From Bacteroidales bacterium UBA1735 (GTDB taxonomy: Bacteria; Bacteroidota; Bacteroidia; Bacteroidales; Paludibacteraceae), in contig DCID01000042.1 in NCBI GenBank assembly GCA_002315745.1, forward strand, positions 470 to 41,009: 40,540 bases of DNA, given 5' to 3'. Position 1 is the first letter of the stretch; every line of letters begins with the position of its first letter. Shown one piece after another: positions 25,065 through 32,372 of this stretch. Both the position numbers and the translations under genes were made by a program. The notes beneath the pieces were generated by a model that saw only the letters and a list, made by a program, of their open reading frames with translations, was not told the origin of the DNA and did no database searches.

Positions 25065-25553
25065 ATGGACTATGCAGAAAAGGACTTTTTAGTGCCCCAT
25101 TTAGTACAAAATAGTATTCTTATTCCGCAGATTGCAGAATTGCTTCGCGAGGGTAAAGAGGTGCGATTCACTCCGACCGGGGTGAGTATGCGGCCGTTCA
25201 TCGAAGGCGGTTGCGACACGGTCGTACTGCGTTTGCTCGCTGAGGTGCGGGTAGGGGATATTACGCTGTGTGACCTAGGTGGCACGTACGTGCTGCATCG
25301 TGTGATAGCGGTCGATAGCGAGCATCAGTCGCTCACTATGCGGGGAGATGGTAACCTGCGCGGCACCGAGACCTGTGCGTTGGATAAGGTCTTAGGGACA
25401 GTCGTACGTATCGAGACCCCTAACGGCTGGCGCAAACCGCTGACACGCGGATGGCTGTGGAACAAGTTGTTCCGCTACCATTGGTTGCTGCTCAAAGTCT
25501 ATCGACACTCTATGGCTCGACTATACCAGCGTCGATCCAACTCTGCATCGTAG
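25065..25553 (+). CDS. S24/S26-family (signal-peptidase-like) peptidase
   Basis: 162 residues from ATG 25065, set by the promoter. An upstream in-frame start at 24948 lies inside the tRNA flank. The fold signatures are FTPTGVSMRPFIEGGCD (catalytic Ser41), GDITLCDLGGTYVLHRV (His78 where type I signal peptidases have Lys) and TMRGDGN (Asp95). A Ser-His arrangement is known from SipW/Sec11-like enzymes, which suggests the same here. No clear membrane anchor is seen. It overlaps the PqqD-family gene tail-to-tail by 44 bp. In Bacteroidota the two families are often neighbours, in settings thought to concern peptide modification; no precursor peptide gene is seen here. Confidence 0.8.
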   Translation: MDYAEKDFLVPHLVQNSILIPQIAELLREGKEVRFTPTGVSMRPFIEGGCDTVVLRLLAEVRVGDITLCDLGGTYVLHRVIAVDSEHQSLTMRGDGNLRGTETCALDKVLGTVVRIETPNGWRKPLTRGWLWNKLFRYHWLLLKVYRHSMARLYQRRSNSAS

Positions 25554-25794
25554 CCTCGGAGTCGGCTAATGCCTGCTCCTTACTCACCTCGTACTCTTGA
25601 CACAACTTATCGGCTAAGTACTGCGCATCGAAGGATGGGTAGTTCTCTGCTTCGGTTACCTGCCGCCAAAGATAAGCGGCGGTGTCGTTCATAGTGAGCA
25701 TCTTATTGAAGTTGATCTGCTCGATGCTCTCGCCCACGAGGATGAACTCGTTACCAAGGGCACGTAATTTAAATCCATGTTTTGCTTGCACCAT
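25510..25794 (-). CDS. PqqD-family protein
   Basis: 94 residues, one small winged-helix-like domain: FKLRALGNEFILVGESIEQI, then NKMLTMNDTAAYLWRQV and the helix LADKLCQEYEVSKEQALADS, ending WIDAGIVE. This is the PqqD/RRE fold that binds leader peptides and hands them to modifying enzymes. It stands alone, not fused to a radical SAM protein, and no such enzyme is in the window. It follows recG by 29 bp and probably shares its transcript. Its last 44 bases overlap the convergent S24/S26 gene. A role in peptide handling is inference from the fold. Confidence 0.78.
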   Translation of the reverse strand: MVQAKHGFKLRALGNEFILVGESIEQINFNKMLTMNDTAAYLWRQVTEAENYPSFDAQYLADKLCQEYEVSKEQALADSEATMQSWIDAGIVEP

Positions 25795-25803
25795 AGTATG
25801 TAC

Positions 25804-25821
25804 TATTTAATTTATTTAGTT
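25804..25821. repeat. Two 9-bp units between recG and the PqqD gene
   Basis: TATTTAATT followed directly by TATTTAGTT fills most of the short gap. It is weak on its own because the gap is AT-rich, but the period agrees with the other nonamer arrays. Confidence 0.35.
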
Positions 25822-25823
25822 AT

Positions 25824-27944
25824 TTATGAGATCTCGCTCCAGTTGGCGACGGAGAGACGCAGCAGGTCAAGGCGTCGCTTGTAGATACGATGGTAGTCGT
25901 CGCTCAGTGTCGGGTCTTGGTCTAAGATAGCGCGTGCCGCCTGCCGCGCCACTTCCAATAACTGTCCATCGGTGGACAGACTCGCTATCTTGAGTTCAAA
26001 GGGCAACCCAGACTGCTGTGTGCCATCTAAGTCCCCGGGACCGCGAAGATTGAGATCTTCTTCGGCGATGCGGAAACCATCGTTGGTGGCAACCATGATA
26101 TCAATGCGGCGTCGGGTCTCCTTCGTCAGTTCGATACGGGTGAGAAGGAGGCAGTAACTCTGATCGGCACCGCGACCGACACGACCACGTAGTTGATGCA
26201 GTTGACTCAGTCCGAAACGCTCGGCGTTCTCAATGACCATGACGGTAGCATTTGGAACGTTGACACCGACCTCGATGACGGTGGTGGCTACCAGTATCTG
26301 GGTCTCACCACTGATGAAACGGCGCATCTGCTCGTCTTTATCTTTGGCTTTCATCTGCCCGTGTACCATAGAGATACGATACTGCGGGAAAGTCTCACAT
26401 AGTTCGTTATAACCATTCTGCAAGTCGAGTAAGTCCAGTTTCTCGTTCTCTTTGATGAGCGGGAAGACGACATAGACCTGCCGCCCCTGTTCGATCTGCT
26501 GGATGAGAAACTGGTTGACGCTGACTTTGCGCTGGATAGAGTAGTGGAGGGTATGAACGGGTTTGCGTCCCGGGGGTAACTCATCGATGACACTGACCTG
26601 CAAATCGCCATAGACGGTCATGGCTAGTGTACGCGGTATAGGTGTAGCCGTCATGACGAGCACGTGCGGGGGCTGTATGTTTTTCGCCCACAGTTTGGCG
26701 CGTTGTGCCACACCAAAACGATGCTGTTCATCGACGATGACCAATCCTAAGTTAGCGAACTGCACTTCGTCCTCGATGAGGGCATGGGTACCAATGAGTA
26801 TATCTATCTCGCCTGCACGTAAGGCAGCGTGAAGAGTCTCGCGCTCTTTCTTCGTCGTGGAACCGGTGAGCAGAGCCACGTGGGCGATAGGGGAGAGGTT
26901 AGAGGACGCTTCGCTACAGTTTAGAGGTGAGAGGAGTGTGGTGAGGGTATCGTAGTGTTGGTTAGCGAGGATCTCGGTGGGTGCCATGATGCAGGTTTGG
27001 TAACCATTATCGGCTGCGAGCAGGGCACAGAGAAGTGCCACGAGGGTCTTACCCGAACCTACATCGCCTTGGAGGAGACGATTCATTTGATGGCCGGACT
27101 TGAGGTCAGCCTGTATCTCGCGCACAACACGTTTCTGCGCGTTGGTGAGTTCAAAGGTGAGGTGGTGCTGGTAGAACGTGTTGAAGCGTGTGCCTACTTT
27201 GGGCATGACGAATCCTTCGTTCTGTTCGCGCCGTTTCATCTGGCGCAAGATCTGGAGTTGGATATAGAACAGTTCCTCGAACTTAAGTCGCTCCCGTGCT
27301 TTCTGCATCGTGGGCGTATCCTTGGGGAAATGTACATTGATGAGCGCCTCGGTGATGCCCATGAGGTGGTAGTGGTCGAGTATATCCTGTCCGAGCGTCT
27401 CGGGCACACCTAAACGAAGGTCGGGTAGTAGACCAGCGATGATGGTACGAACAGCCTTGGAGTTGAGTCCCGTGTTCTTCATACGCTCCGTGGTACCATA
27501 GTCGGGTTCGAGCCCCTGTACCATCTGCGGGGTCACTTTGGACATCGGGGTCAGTTCGGGGTGAACGAAGTTATAGGTATGGTTGAAACGGGATGGTTTG
27601 CCAAAGAGTAGGTAATCGATACCTTTGACCAGTTTGACATATTGGACACCGCGGAACCAGACGAGTTCGATCGTATGGGAACCGTCTGTAAAAGTGGCAC
27701 TGAGCCGTTGGGCTTTGCCCACACCGATGGTGTGCCATTCGGTCACTTGACCGACTATTTGGACGGCTGTATCTTCGTCCTCTATCTCATGGATCTTGTA
27801 GAAGCGACTGCGGTCGGTATATTTATAGGGATAGGTGCGCAGCATATCCATCGCTGTGACCACTCCCAGTTCTTTACGAAGAGTGTCGGCACGTTTGGTA
27901 CCGACACCCTTGCAATACATAATATCTTGCTCAGATAAGTTCAA
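25824..27944 (-). CDS. recG: ATP-dependent DNA helicase RecG
   Basis: 706 residues: an N-terminal helix-hairpin-helix-like start (IMYCKGVGTKRADTLRKELG), a wedge/OB domain, Walker A GDVGSGKT (293-300), DEQHRFG (405-411), TATPIPRTL (432-440) and LRGRVGRG. RecG remodels stalled forks and junctions. The start is TTG at 27942-27944, one base after the upstream tonB stop, so translation is probably coupled. An ATG eight codons later would cut into the conserved start. Residues about 337-354 (LLSPLNCSEASSNLSPIA) are encoded by heptamer pairs and appear added between MAPTEILANQHY and VALLTGS, where other RecG proteins have only a few residues. Confidence 0.95.
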   Translation of the reverse strand: MNLSEQDIMYCKGVGTKRADTLRKELGVVTAMDMLRTYPYKYTDRSRFYKIHEIEDEDTAVQIVGQVTEWHTIGVGKAQRLSATFTDGSHTIELVWFRGVQYVKLVKGIDYLLFGKPSRFNHTYNFVHPELTPMSKVTPQMVQGLEPDYGTTERMKNTGLNSKAVRTIIAGLLPDLRLGVPETLGQDILDHYHLMGITEALINVHFPKDTPTMQKARERLKFEELFYIQLQILRQMKRREQNEGFVMPKVGTRFNTFYQHHLTFELTNAQKRVVREIQADLKSGHQMNRLLQGDVGSGKTLVALLCALLAADNGYQTCIMAPTEILANQHYDTLTTLLSPLNCSEASSNLSPIAHVALLTGSTTKKERETLHAALRAGEIDILIGTHALIEDEVQFANLGLVIVDEQHRFGVAQRAKLWAKNIQPPHVLVMTATPIPRTLAMTVYGDLQVSVIDELPPGRKPVHTLHYSIQRKVSVNQFLIQQIEQGRQVYVVFPLIKENEKLDLLDLQNGYNELCETFPQYRISMVHGQMKAKDKDEQMRRFISGETQILVATTVIEVGVNVPNATVMVIENAERFGLSQLHQLRGRVGRGADQSYCLLLTRIELTKETRRRIDIMVATNDGFRIAEEDLNLRGPGDLDGTQQSGLPFELKIASLSTDGQLLEVARQAARAILDQDPTLSDDYHRIYKRRLDLLRLSVANWSEIS
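26893..26935. repeat. Heptamer pairs inside recG
   Basis: Two 7-bp pairs on the plus strand, GAGAGGT-TAGAGGA (26893-26906) and TAGAGGT-GAGAGGA (26922-26935), are separated by 15 bp. They encode an added loop between helicase motifs. Confidence 0.55.
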
Positions 27945-27945
27945 C

Positions 27946-28623
27946 TTATTGCAATTTGAAGTTAACAGGCACCGTGTATTTCACACGCACGGCTTTACCA
28001 CGTTGCTGACCAGGTTTCCACTTAGGCATAGACTTGATCACGCGAACGGCTTCTTTATCCAGCGAAGGATCACCACCGGAACGAACGACTTGTACATCCA
28101 CGATAGCACCATCTTTATTTACCACGAACTGGCAGATGACACGACCTTGTATACCGTTCTCTTGGGCAATAGCGGGGTATTTCACGTTTTCGCTCAGGTA
28201 CTTAAAGAGGGCTTGCTGTCCACCGGGGAACTCAGGCATCTTCTCTACGACCATGAAGACCACCTCTTCCTCTTCGTCTTCTTCTTTAATCTCGACGGGG
28301 GCTTGGATGATGACTTCTTCTTTGGTATCCTCGGTATTGATCTCAATCTCCTCGGTCTCTACATCGTCTTCTACGACATTGAGCACTTCTACTTCCTGTA
28401 CTGGAGGTGGTGGAGGGGGAGGGGTGATGTCTTGTGAGGTCTGTTGGATCTCAATCTCTTCCTCAAACTGCATGTCCATGTCGGTTACTTCGTACTTGGT
28501 CACTTCACGTTCTGTCCACTCCAAAGCGACATAGCATACGCTAAGCACAAACACGAAACCCATTAATACATAGGTGAGTTTCTTGTCCTCTAAACTAGCT
28601 TTTTGCGATTTCTTTACTTGCAT
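27946..28623 (-). CDS. tonB: Energy transducer TonB (second copy)
   Basis: 225 residues. After a short basic start (MQVKKSQKASLEDKK) comes one membrane segment (about 16-35), a PPPPPPP run, a long Glu/Asp-rich linker and a full TonB C-terminal domain (MPEFPGGQQALFKYLSENVKYP, GRVICQFVVNKDGAI, MPKWKPGQQRGKAV, VPVNFKL). This is the standard Bacteroidota TonB form, unlike the TolA-like copy at 9438. It has its own promoter and is followed by recG after one base. No ExbB/ExbD lies beside it, so it may use the products of 8340-9448. Confidence 0.93.
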   Translation of the reverse strand: MQVKKSQKASLEDKKLTYVLMGFVFVLSVCYVALEWTEREVTKYEVTDMDMQFEEEIEIQQTSQDITPPPPPPPVQEVEVLNVVEDDVETEEIEINTEDTKEEVIIQAPVEIKEEDEEEEVVFMVVEKMPEFPGGQQALFKYLSENVKYPAIAQENGIQGRVICQFVVNKDGAIVDVQVVRSGGDPSLDKEAVRVIKSMPKWKPGQQRGKAVRVKYTVPVNFKLQ

Positions 28624-28651
28624 AGTAACGGTATAAATTCAATTCAGCGTG

Positions 28652-28683
28652 CAAAATTACATTTTTTTTTGCACATATGCAAA
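28652..28683 (-). promoter_or_regulatory. Promoter of the tonB-recG-pqqD run
   Basis: On the minus strand there is a -33 TTTG (28680-28683), a 20-nt spacer and a -7 TAATTTTG (28652-28659). The leader is about 22 nt. Confidence 0.75.
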
Positions 28684-28702
28684 TTATTTGTGCAATTTTG
28701 TG

Positions 28703-29647
28703 TTATTTTTTCCAATTTCTTAGTTTATTCCACCAAATTGGTAGGCGGAACCACCATTTATAATAGCGTTGTACATTATAGAAGGTGGATGGTGTGCTAC
28801 CGAACTGTTTGTAGTGTTGAGCCACTCCTCGGATTGAACTCCCTTCGAAGTCGAAGAGGACGCCTTTATCTCGGGCGAGTTTGATGGCTTCGAGTACGAG
28901 TAACGCGCCTGCGCCTGAGTCCTTATAGGTGGGGTGGTAACATGGGATGAGGTAGTTGAGAGAGTGCTTATCCCATACCGCGAAAGCGGCGGCACAGAGG
29001 TGATTATCGGCATCGGCAATGGCGATGATCTGCGACTGTCCCCGTTTGCGACTCTTCTGGGCGAGCACGAGGAAGAACTCGCGTGAGTAGGAGATGGACT
29101 TACGTTGTGCGCGAAGGCAGTTGGTATGGAAGGTGTAGAACTGTTCCGCGGTAAGGTCGGTGACCACGTGCAGAGCAAGAGCCTTTTCGAGTTGACGTCT
29201 CTTATTCTTAGAGAAACGGCTAATGACGGCATTGAGATCGGTGAGGTCTTCGATGCGGTAAGTGACCTTCGGTTTGATCTTGAAGCCTTGCTGCTGCAGT
29301 AGGGCAGGGAGAGGACTATCGATAGGATAGTGCTGCTGGTAATAGGCAAGACGCAGCGAATCAAGGGCTGAACGGATATCTTCCCCAGTGAGTTCGTTCC
29401 CATCAGGGAGGTAGATACCACCTATCTGCGTCTGTTGAGGCATGAGGATGTAGCGGATACCGAGACGCCTACGAATCAAGAACGGCATCGCCGCCACAAT
29501 GTCTTCGTTTTCGTCCACCCACAACATCGCATCCCACTCTTTACCTGCACACACGGCGTCCATCCACCATGGTTGCATGTAGATAGGGAGTTGGGGTTGA
29601 CTGGGTGCCCACTCGCAATAGCGTGGCTTGTCTAACATCGTTTTCAT
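28703..29647 (-). CDS. GNAT/FemAB-like acetyltransferase
   Basis: 314 residues from ATG 29647, chosen because the promoter puts the transcript start near 29664; ATG 29638 is also possible. The sequence has the double-GNAT look of FemAB/BioF2-like proteins: an N-terminal PIYMQPWWMDAVCAGKEWDA, a middle SRFSKNKRRQLEKAL, and a C-terminal CAAAFAVWDKHSLNYLIPCYH then GAGALLVLEAIKLARDKG and FDFEGSSIRGVAQHYKQFG. Family members add amino acids or acyl groups to cell-wall or lipid precursors or to small molecules. The substrate is unknown. It diverges from a cell-wall hydrolase gene, which weakly suggests an envelope role. Confidence 0.8.
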   Translation of the reverse strand: MKTMLDKPRYCEWAPSQPQLPIYMQPWWMDAVCAGKEWDAMLWVDENEDIVAAMPFLIRRRLGIRYILMPQQTQIGGIYLPDGNELTGEDIRSALDSLRLAYYQQHYPIDSPLPALLQQQGFKIKPKVTYRIEDLTDLNAVISRFSKNKRRQLEKALALHVVTDLTAEQFYTFHTNCLRAQRKSISYSREFFLVLAQKSRKRGQSQIIAIADADNHLCAAAFAVWDKHSLNYLIPCYHPTYKDSGAGALLVLEAIKLARDKGVLFDFEGSSIRGVAQHYKQFGSTPSTFYNVQRYYKWWFRLPIWWNKLRNWKK

Positions 29648-29670
29648 GAGGATGATGTTTTTTTCGGGTG

Positions 29671-29702
29671 CAAAAGTACATTTTTTTTTGTATATATGCA
29701 AA
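29671..29702 (-). promoter_or_regulatory. Promoter of the GNAT/FemAB-like gene
   Basis: On the minus strand there is a -33 TTTG (29699-29702), a 20-nt spacer and a -7 TACTTTTG (29671-29678). It overlaps the divergent promoter at 29687-29718. Confidence 0.75.
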
Positions 29703-29718
29703 TTTTTTTGTACTTTTG
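29687..29718 (+). promoter_or_regulatory. Promoter of the glucosaminidase-dciA pair
   Basis: -33 TTTG (29687-29690), a 20-nt spacer and -7 TACTTTTG (29711-29718), followed by a leader of about 25 nt. Its -33 box lies inside the spacer of the opposing promoter, so the two probably cannot be filled at once. Confidence 0.75.
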
Positions 29719-29748
29719 CGGCAAAATTGAATGTAAAATGCGTTTAAT

Positions 29749-30726
29749 ATGAGAAAAGTTAGTCTTTTTATTTTCGTCATAGGCTGCACCATGAGCCTAC
29801 AAGCGGCGTTGAATGAGCGTTATGTAGCCTATATCGCCCAGTGGCGTGAAGTGGCACTTCAGCATGAGCAGACGTATGGTATCCCTGCGTCGATTACGTT
29901 GGCACAAGGGTTATTGGAGTCCTCGGCAGGTACGTCCGAATTGGCGGTTAATGCCCGTAATCACTTTGGTATCAAGTGCACCTCGGAATGGATGGGCGAG
30001 ACCTATCGCTATGATGATGATCTTCGTAACGAATGTTTCCGTGTCTATAAGAATGCGGAGGAGTCATATCAAGATCATGCCCTTTTCCTGAAGAATAGGT
30101 CTCGTTACGCGCGGTTGTTTGATATCCCCGTATCGAACTATCAGGCTTGGGCTAATGGGCTCAAGGAGTGCGGCTATGCGACCGATCCTGCCTATGCGCA
30201 GAAACTGATACGGGTCATTGAGGATTATGGACTGGCGTCTTTGGCGCAGCAGCAGGAGCCTAAGAAAGCCGTGGTGGTGACTGTCTCAGAGCCTATTAAG
30301 ACCATTACACGCGACTTCCCGCCGGAGTATGTGGCACCCTTGACGGCGTCGGAGGAGAAGGACGCGTTCTATAAGACGCATGAGGTGAAGAAGAATAATG
30401 GCGTTCGTTATGTCCAAGCCAAAGAGGGGGATACGTATGCGAGTGTGGCGTTTAGTCTCAATGTGCGCGAACGTGCGTTACGGGAGCAGAACGATGCGTT
30501 AGGCCGTACTTTGCAGGCAGGGGATATGATCTATCTTGGTTATAAGAAGACACAGGCACCTAAAGAAAAGACGTACGTGTGGGTGCGTCCGGGCGAAGAT
30601 ATATGGATGATATGTCAGCGGGAGGGTATTCAGGAACGCTCTTTCCGTGAGTTGAATGGCTTGCCCAAGGATGTGTTCACTTTCAGCACGCGTCAGCAGG
30701 TGTTATTACGTAAAGTTAAAGAGTGA
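29749..30726 (+). CDS. LysM-containing N-acetylglucosaminidase (GH73-like)
   Basis: 325 residues. A signal (MRKVSLFIFVIGCTMSLQAA) is followed by a GH73/FlgJ-type domain: ITLAQGLLESSAGTSELA with the catalytic Glu57, NHFGIKC, RYDDDLRNECFRVYKNAEES, and LKECGYATDPAYAQKL. Two LysM-like regions follow: about 220-265 (YVQAKEGDTYASVA ... LQAGDMIYLGY) and about 272-322 (VWVRPGEDIWMIC ... FSTRQQVLLRK). Such enzymes cut peptidoglycan between GlcNAc and MurNAc and bind it through LysM. It shares a base with the downstream gene (TGATG), and the promoter overlaps that of the GNAT/FemAB-like gene. Confidence 0.9.
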   Translation: MRKVSLFIFVIGCTMSLQAALNERYVAYIAQWREVALQHEQTYGIPASITLAQGLLESSAGTSELAVNARNHFGIKCTSEWMGETYRYDDDLRNECFRVYKNAEESYQDHALFLKNRSRYARLFDIPVSNYQAWANGLKECGYATDPAYAQKLIRVIEDYGLASLAQQQEPKKAVVVTVSEPIKTITRDFPPEYVAPLTASEEKDAFYKTHEVKKNNGVRYVQAKEGDTYASVAFSLNVRERALREQNDALGRTLQAGDMIYLGYKKTQAPKEKTYVWVRPGEDIWMICQREGIQERSFRELNGLPKDVFTFSTRQQVLLRKVKE

Positions 30727-31022
30727 TGAGACGTCAGCAGTCCCAGTCTATCGGGGAGGCATTGATGGACTATTTGCGCGAGGTAGGCATGGAGCAACCC
30801 TTGTTGGAGCGCAAAATCGTCGAGTTATGGCCGACGGTGATGGGTGCGTCTGTAGCCGCATTGACCCGTAAGGTAGAGGTGAAGGATGGCGTGCTGATGG
30901 TGTATCTCAATAGTGCCGCCCTCAAAGCACAGTTGTTTGAGTTGCGGCACGAGTTAGTGAATAAAATGAACGAAGCCGTCGGTGGTGGTCAGATCATCCA
31001 CGATGTGCGGCTATTGGGTTAA
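30726..31022 (+). CDS. dciA: DUF721/DciA-like protein
   Basis: 98 residues from ATG 30726. A GTG one codon earlier is also in frame, but TGATG coupling favours the ATG. The sequence (SIGEALMDYLREVGMEQPLL, KIVELWPTVMGASVAALTRK, then LMVYLNSAALKAQLFELRHE) matches DUF721, the family of DciA, a loader of the replicative helicase in bacteria that lack DnaC/DnaI. That role is known for a few members and inferred here. The 3' end overlaps the convergent tolC-like gene by 12 bp. Confidence 0.85.
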   Translation: MRRQQSQSIGEALMDYLREVGMEQPLLERKIVELWPTVMGASVAALTRKVEVKDGVLMVYLNSAALKAQLFELRHELVNKMNEAVGGGQIIHDVRLLG

Positions 31023-32372
31023 GTCCGTGTAGCGACGTAAGCGAATGCGGTAGGTAATGAGGGCATCGGTGAAGTCGTTCTCGGCTTTAGACAACATCGC
31101 TTGCGCAGTAAGTAAGTCGGCAATAGTATTGAACCCCGATTGGTAATGAAGTGCAGCGAGACGGTAGTTCTCCTGCGCTTTTTGTTTGGCTTTGTCTGTC
31201 TCCTGAATGAGCCACTGTGCCTCGACCAATTGGTTGAGCGTCTGCTGGGTACGTAACGCAAGCAGTTCGTTTTTATCGGCTTCTTCGAGTTTGGCTTGCT
31301 CGATGGCAATCGATTTTTCCTTCAGTTTATGTCCTGTCTCCCACCACTCGGTGAGGGGGACAGAAACGGTCACCATGAGTGCACCATTACCCGTGGAGTG
31401 TCCGATATTGTTACGTGTGAGGTCTGCTTGCAGTTTGCCGTATCCGTAGGCAGCACCGACCGCCACTTGGGGTAGGGCATCGGCAAGCGCCATCTTGTAT
31501 TGCAGTTGTGCCGCTTTGGTTTGTAGGGCGAGGAGGTCGGATTCGGGAAGCCCCCCTCCAGTTTCTCCTATAGTGGGTAGAGTGTAGTGTGTAGTGGGTA
31601 GAGTGTTAGTGAGGGAATCGGAGGAGAGGGTGAGGGTGTCGGAGTAGGGGATGCCGATGGACTGACAGAGGGCACGAGTGGCTAACTCAATGCCGTTGGT
31701 GAGTTGCACTTGAGTGCGGGCAATCTCCGATTGCCGCATCTCGACTTGCAGTAGGTCACTCGATAGGGCAAGTCCTGCTTCCACAGCGCATGCCACGGTA
31801 TGGTGGATGGTGTCGAGTAGATGTGTCGTGGCGGTGAGGGTGGTTTGTTTATCACGGAGACCAACGACGAGCCAGTAACTTTCTTCGACTGTTTCTAGAA
31901 GGTCGCGTTCAGCAATGAGTTGTTGCAGTTCGGCAGCTTCGACACCGACCTTTGCTAGACGGTTTCCATTAACAATCTTACCGCCCACATAGACGGGTTG
32001 AATGGCAGATACTCCCGCCATATATCCGTATTGTAGAAAACTCAAGGACGAGGGTAGTCCTAAGGCTGCACCATACTCGTTATAGAGGGTGGTGAGTATC
32101 TCCCTGACGGTGTTGTTCCCAATATTATCAATACTGGGTTCGAGTAAGGGGTGTAGGCTATGGTATCCCATAGCGGTACCGCTAATCTGCGGGAAATATT
32201 TGGTGAGTGCCTGAGACTTGACTTGTTTGGCTTTGTCCACGGATAGCGCCGCGGACTGTAACTCGCGGTTATTGCGACGTGCTAACGCTAAGCACGAATC
32301 CAGCGTCAGTGGCTCCGCGGAGAGACTAAGACCTATGCTCAGTAATACGATGCTATACAGATACTTCTTCAT
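31011..32372 (-). CDS. TolC-family outer-membrane efflux protein
   Basis: 453 residues with the signal MKKYLYSIVLLSIGLSLSAE. Two repeats of the outer-membrane efflux domain are visible: first LTLDSCLALARRNNRELQSA with a long helix, then QTKAAQLQYKMALADALPQV and YRLAALHYQSGFNTIADLLT with helices to the end. It would form the trimeric channel of the RND pump encoded upstream, with which it overlaps by ATGA. Residues about 257-268 (TLPTTHYTLPTI) come from a heptamer array and sit in a loop between the two halves. The 3' end overlaps dciA by 12 bp. Confidence 0.92.
   Translation of the reverse strand: MKKYLYSIVLLSIGLSLSAEPLTLDSCLALARRNNRELQSAALSVDKAKQVKSQALTKYFPQISGTAMGYHSLHPLLEPSIDNIGNNTVREILTTLYNEYGAALGLPSSLSFLQYGYMAGVSAIQPVYVGGKIVNGNRLAKVGVEAAELQQLIAERDLLETVEESYWLVVGLRDKQTTLTATTHLLDTIHHTVACAVEAGLALSSDLLQVEMRQSEIARTQVQLTNGIELATRALCQSIGIPYSDTLTLSSDSLTNTLPTTHYTLPTIGETGGGLPESDLLALQTKAAQLQYKMALADALPQVAVGAAYGYGKLQADLTRNNIGHSTGNGALMVTVSVPLTEWWETGHKLKEKSIAIEQAKLEEADKNELLALRTQQTLNQLVEAQWLIQETDKAKQKAQENYRLAALHYQSGFNTIADLLTAQAMLSKAENDFTDALITYRIRLRRYTDLTQ
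31571..31605. repeat. Heptamer array inside the tolC-like gene
   Basis: Five 7-bp units on the plus strand: TAGTGGG, TAGAGTG, TAGTGTG, TAGTGGG, TAGAGTG. The first two units recur exactly 21 bp later, which is seven codons, so the protein repeats TLPT. Confidence 0.75.
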
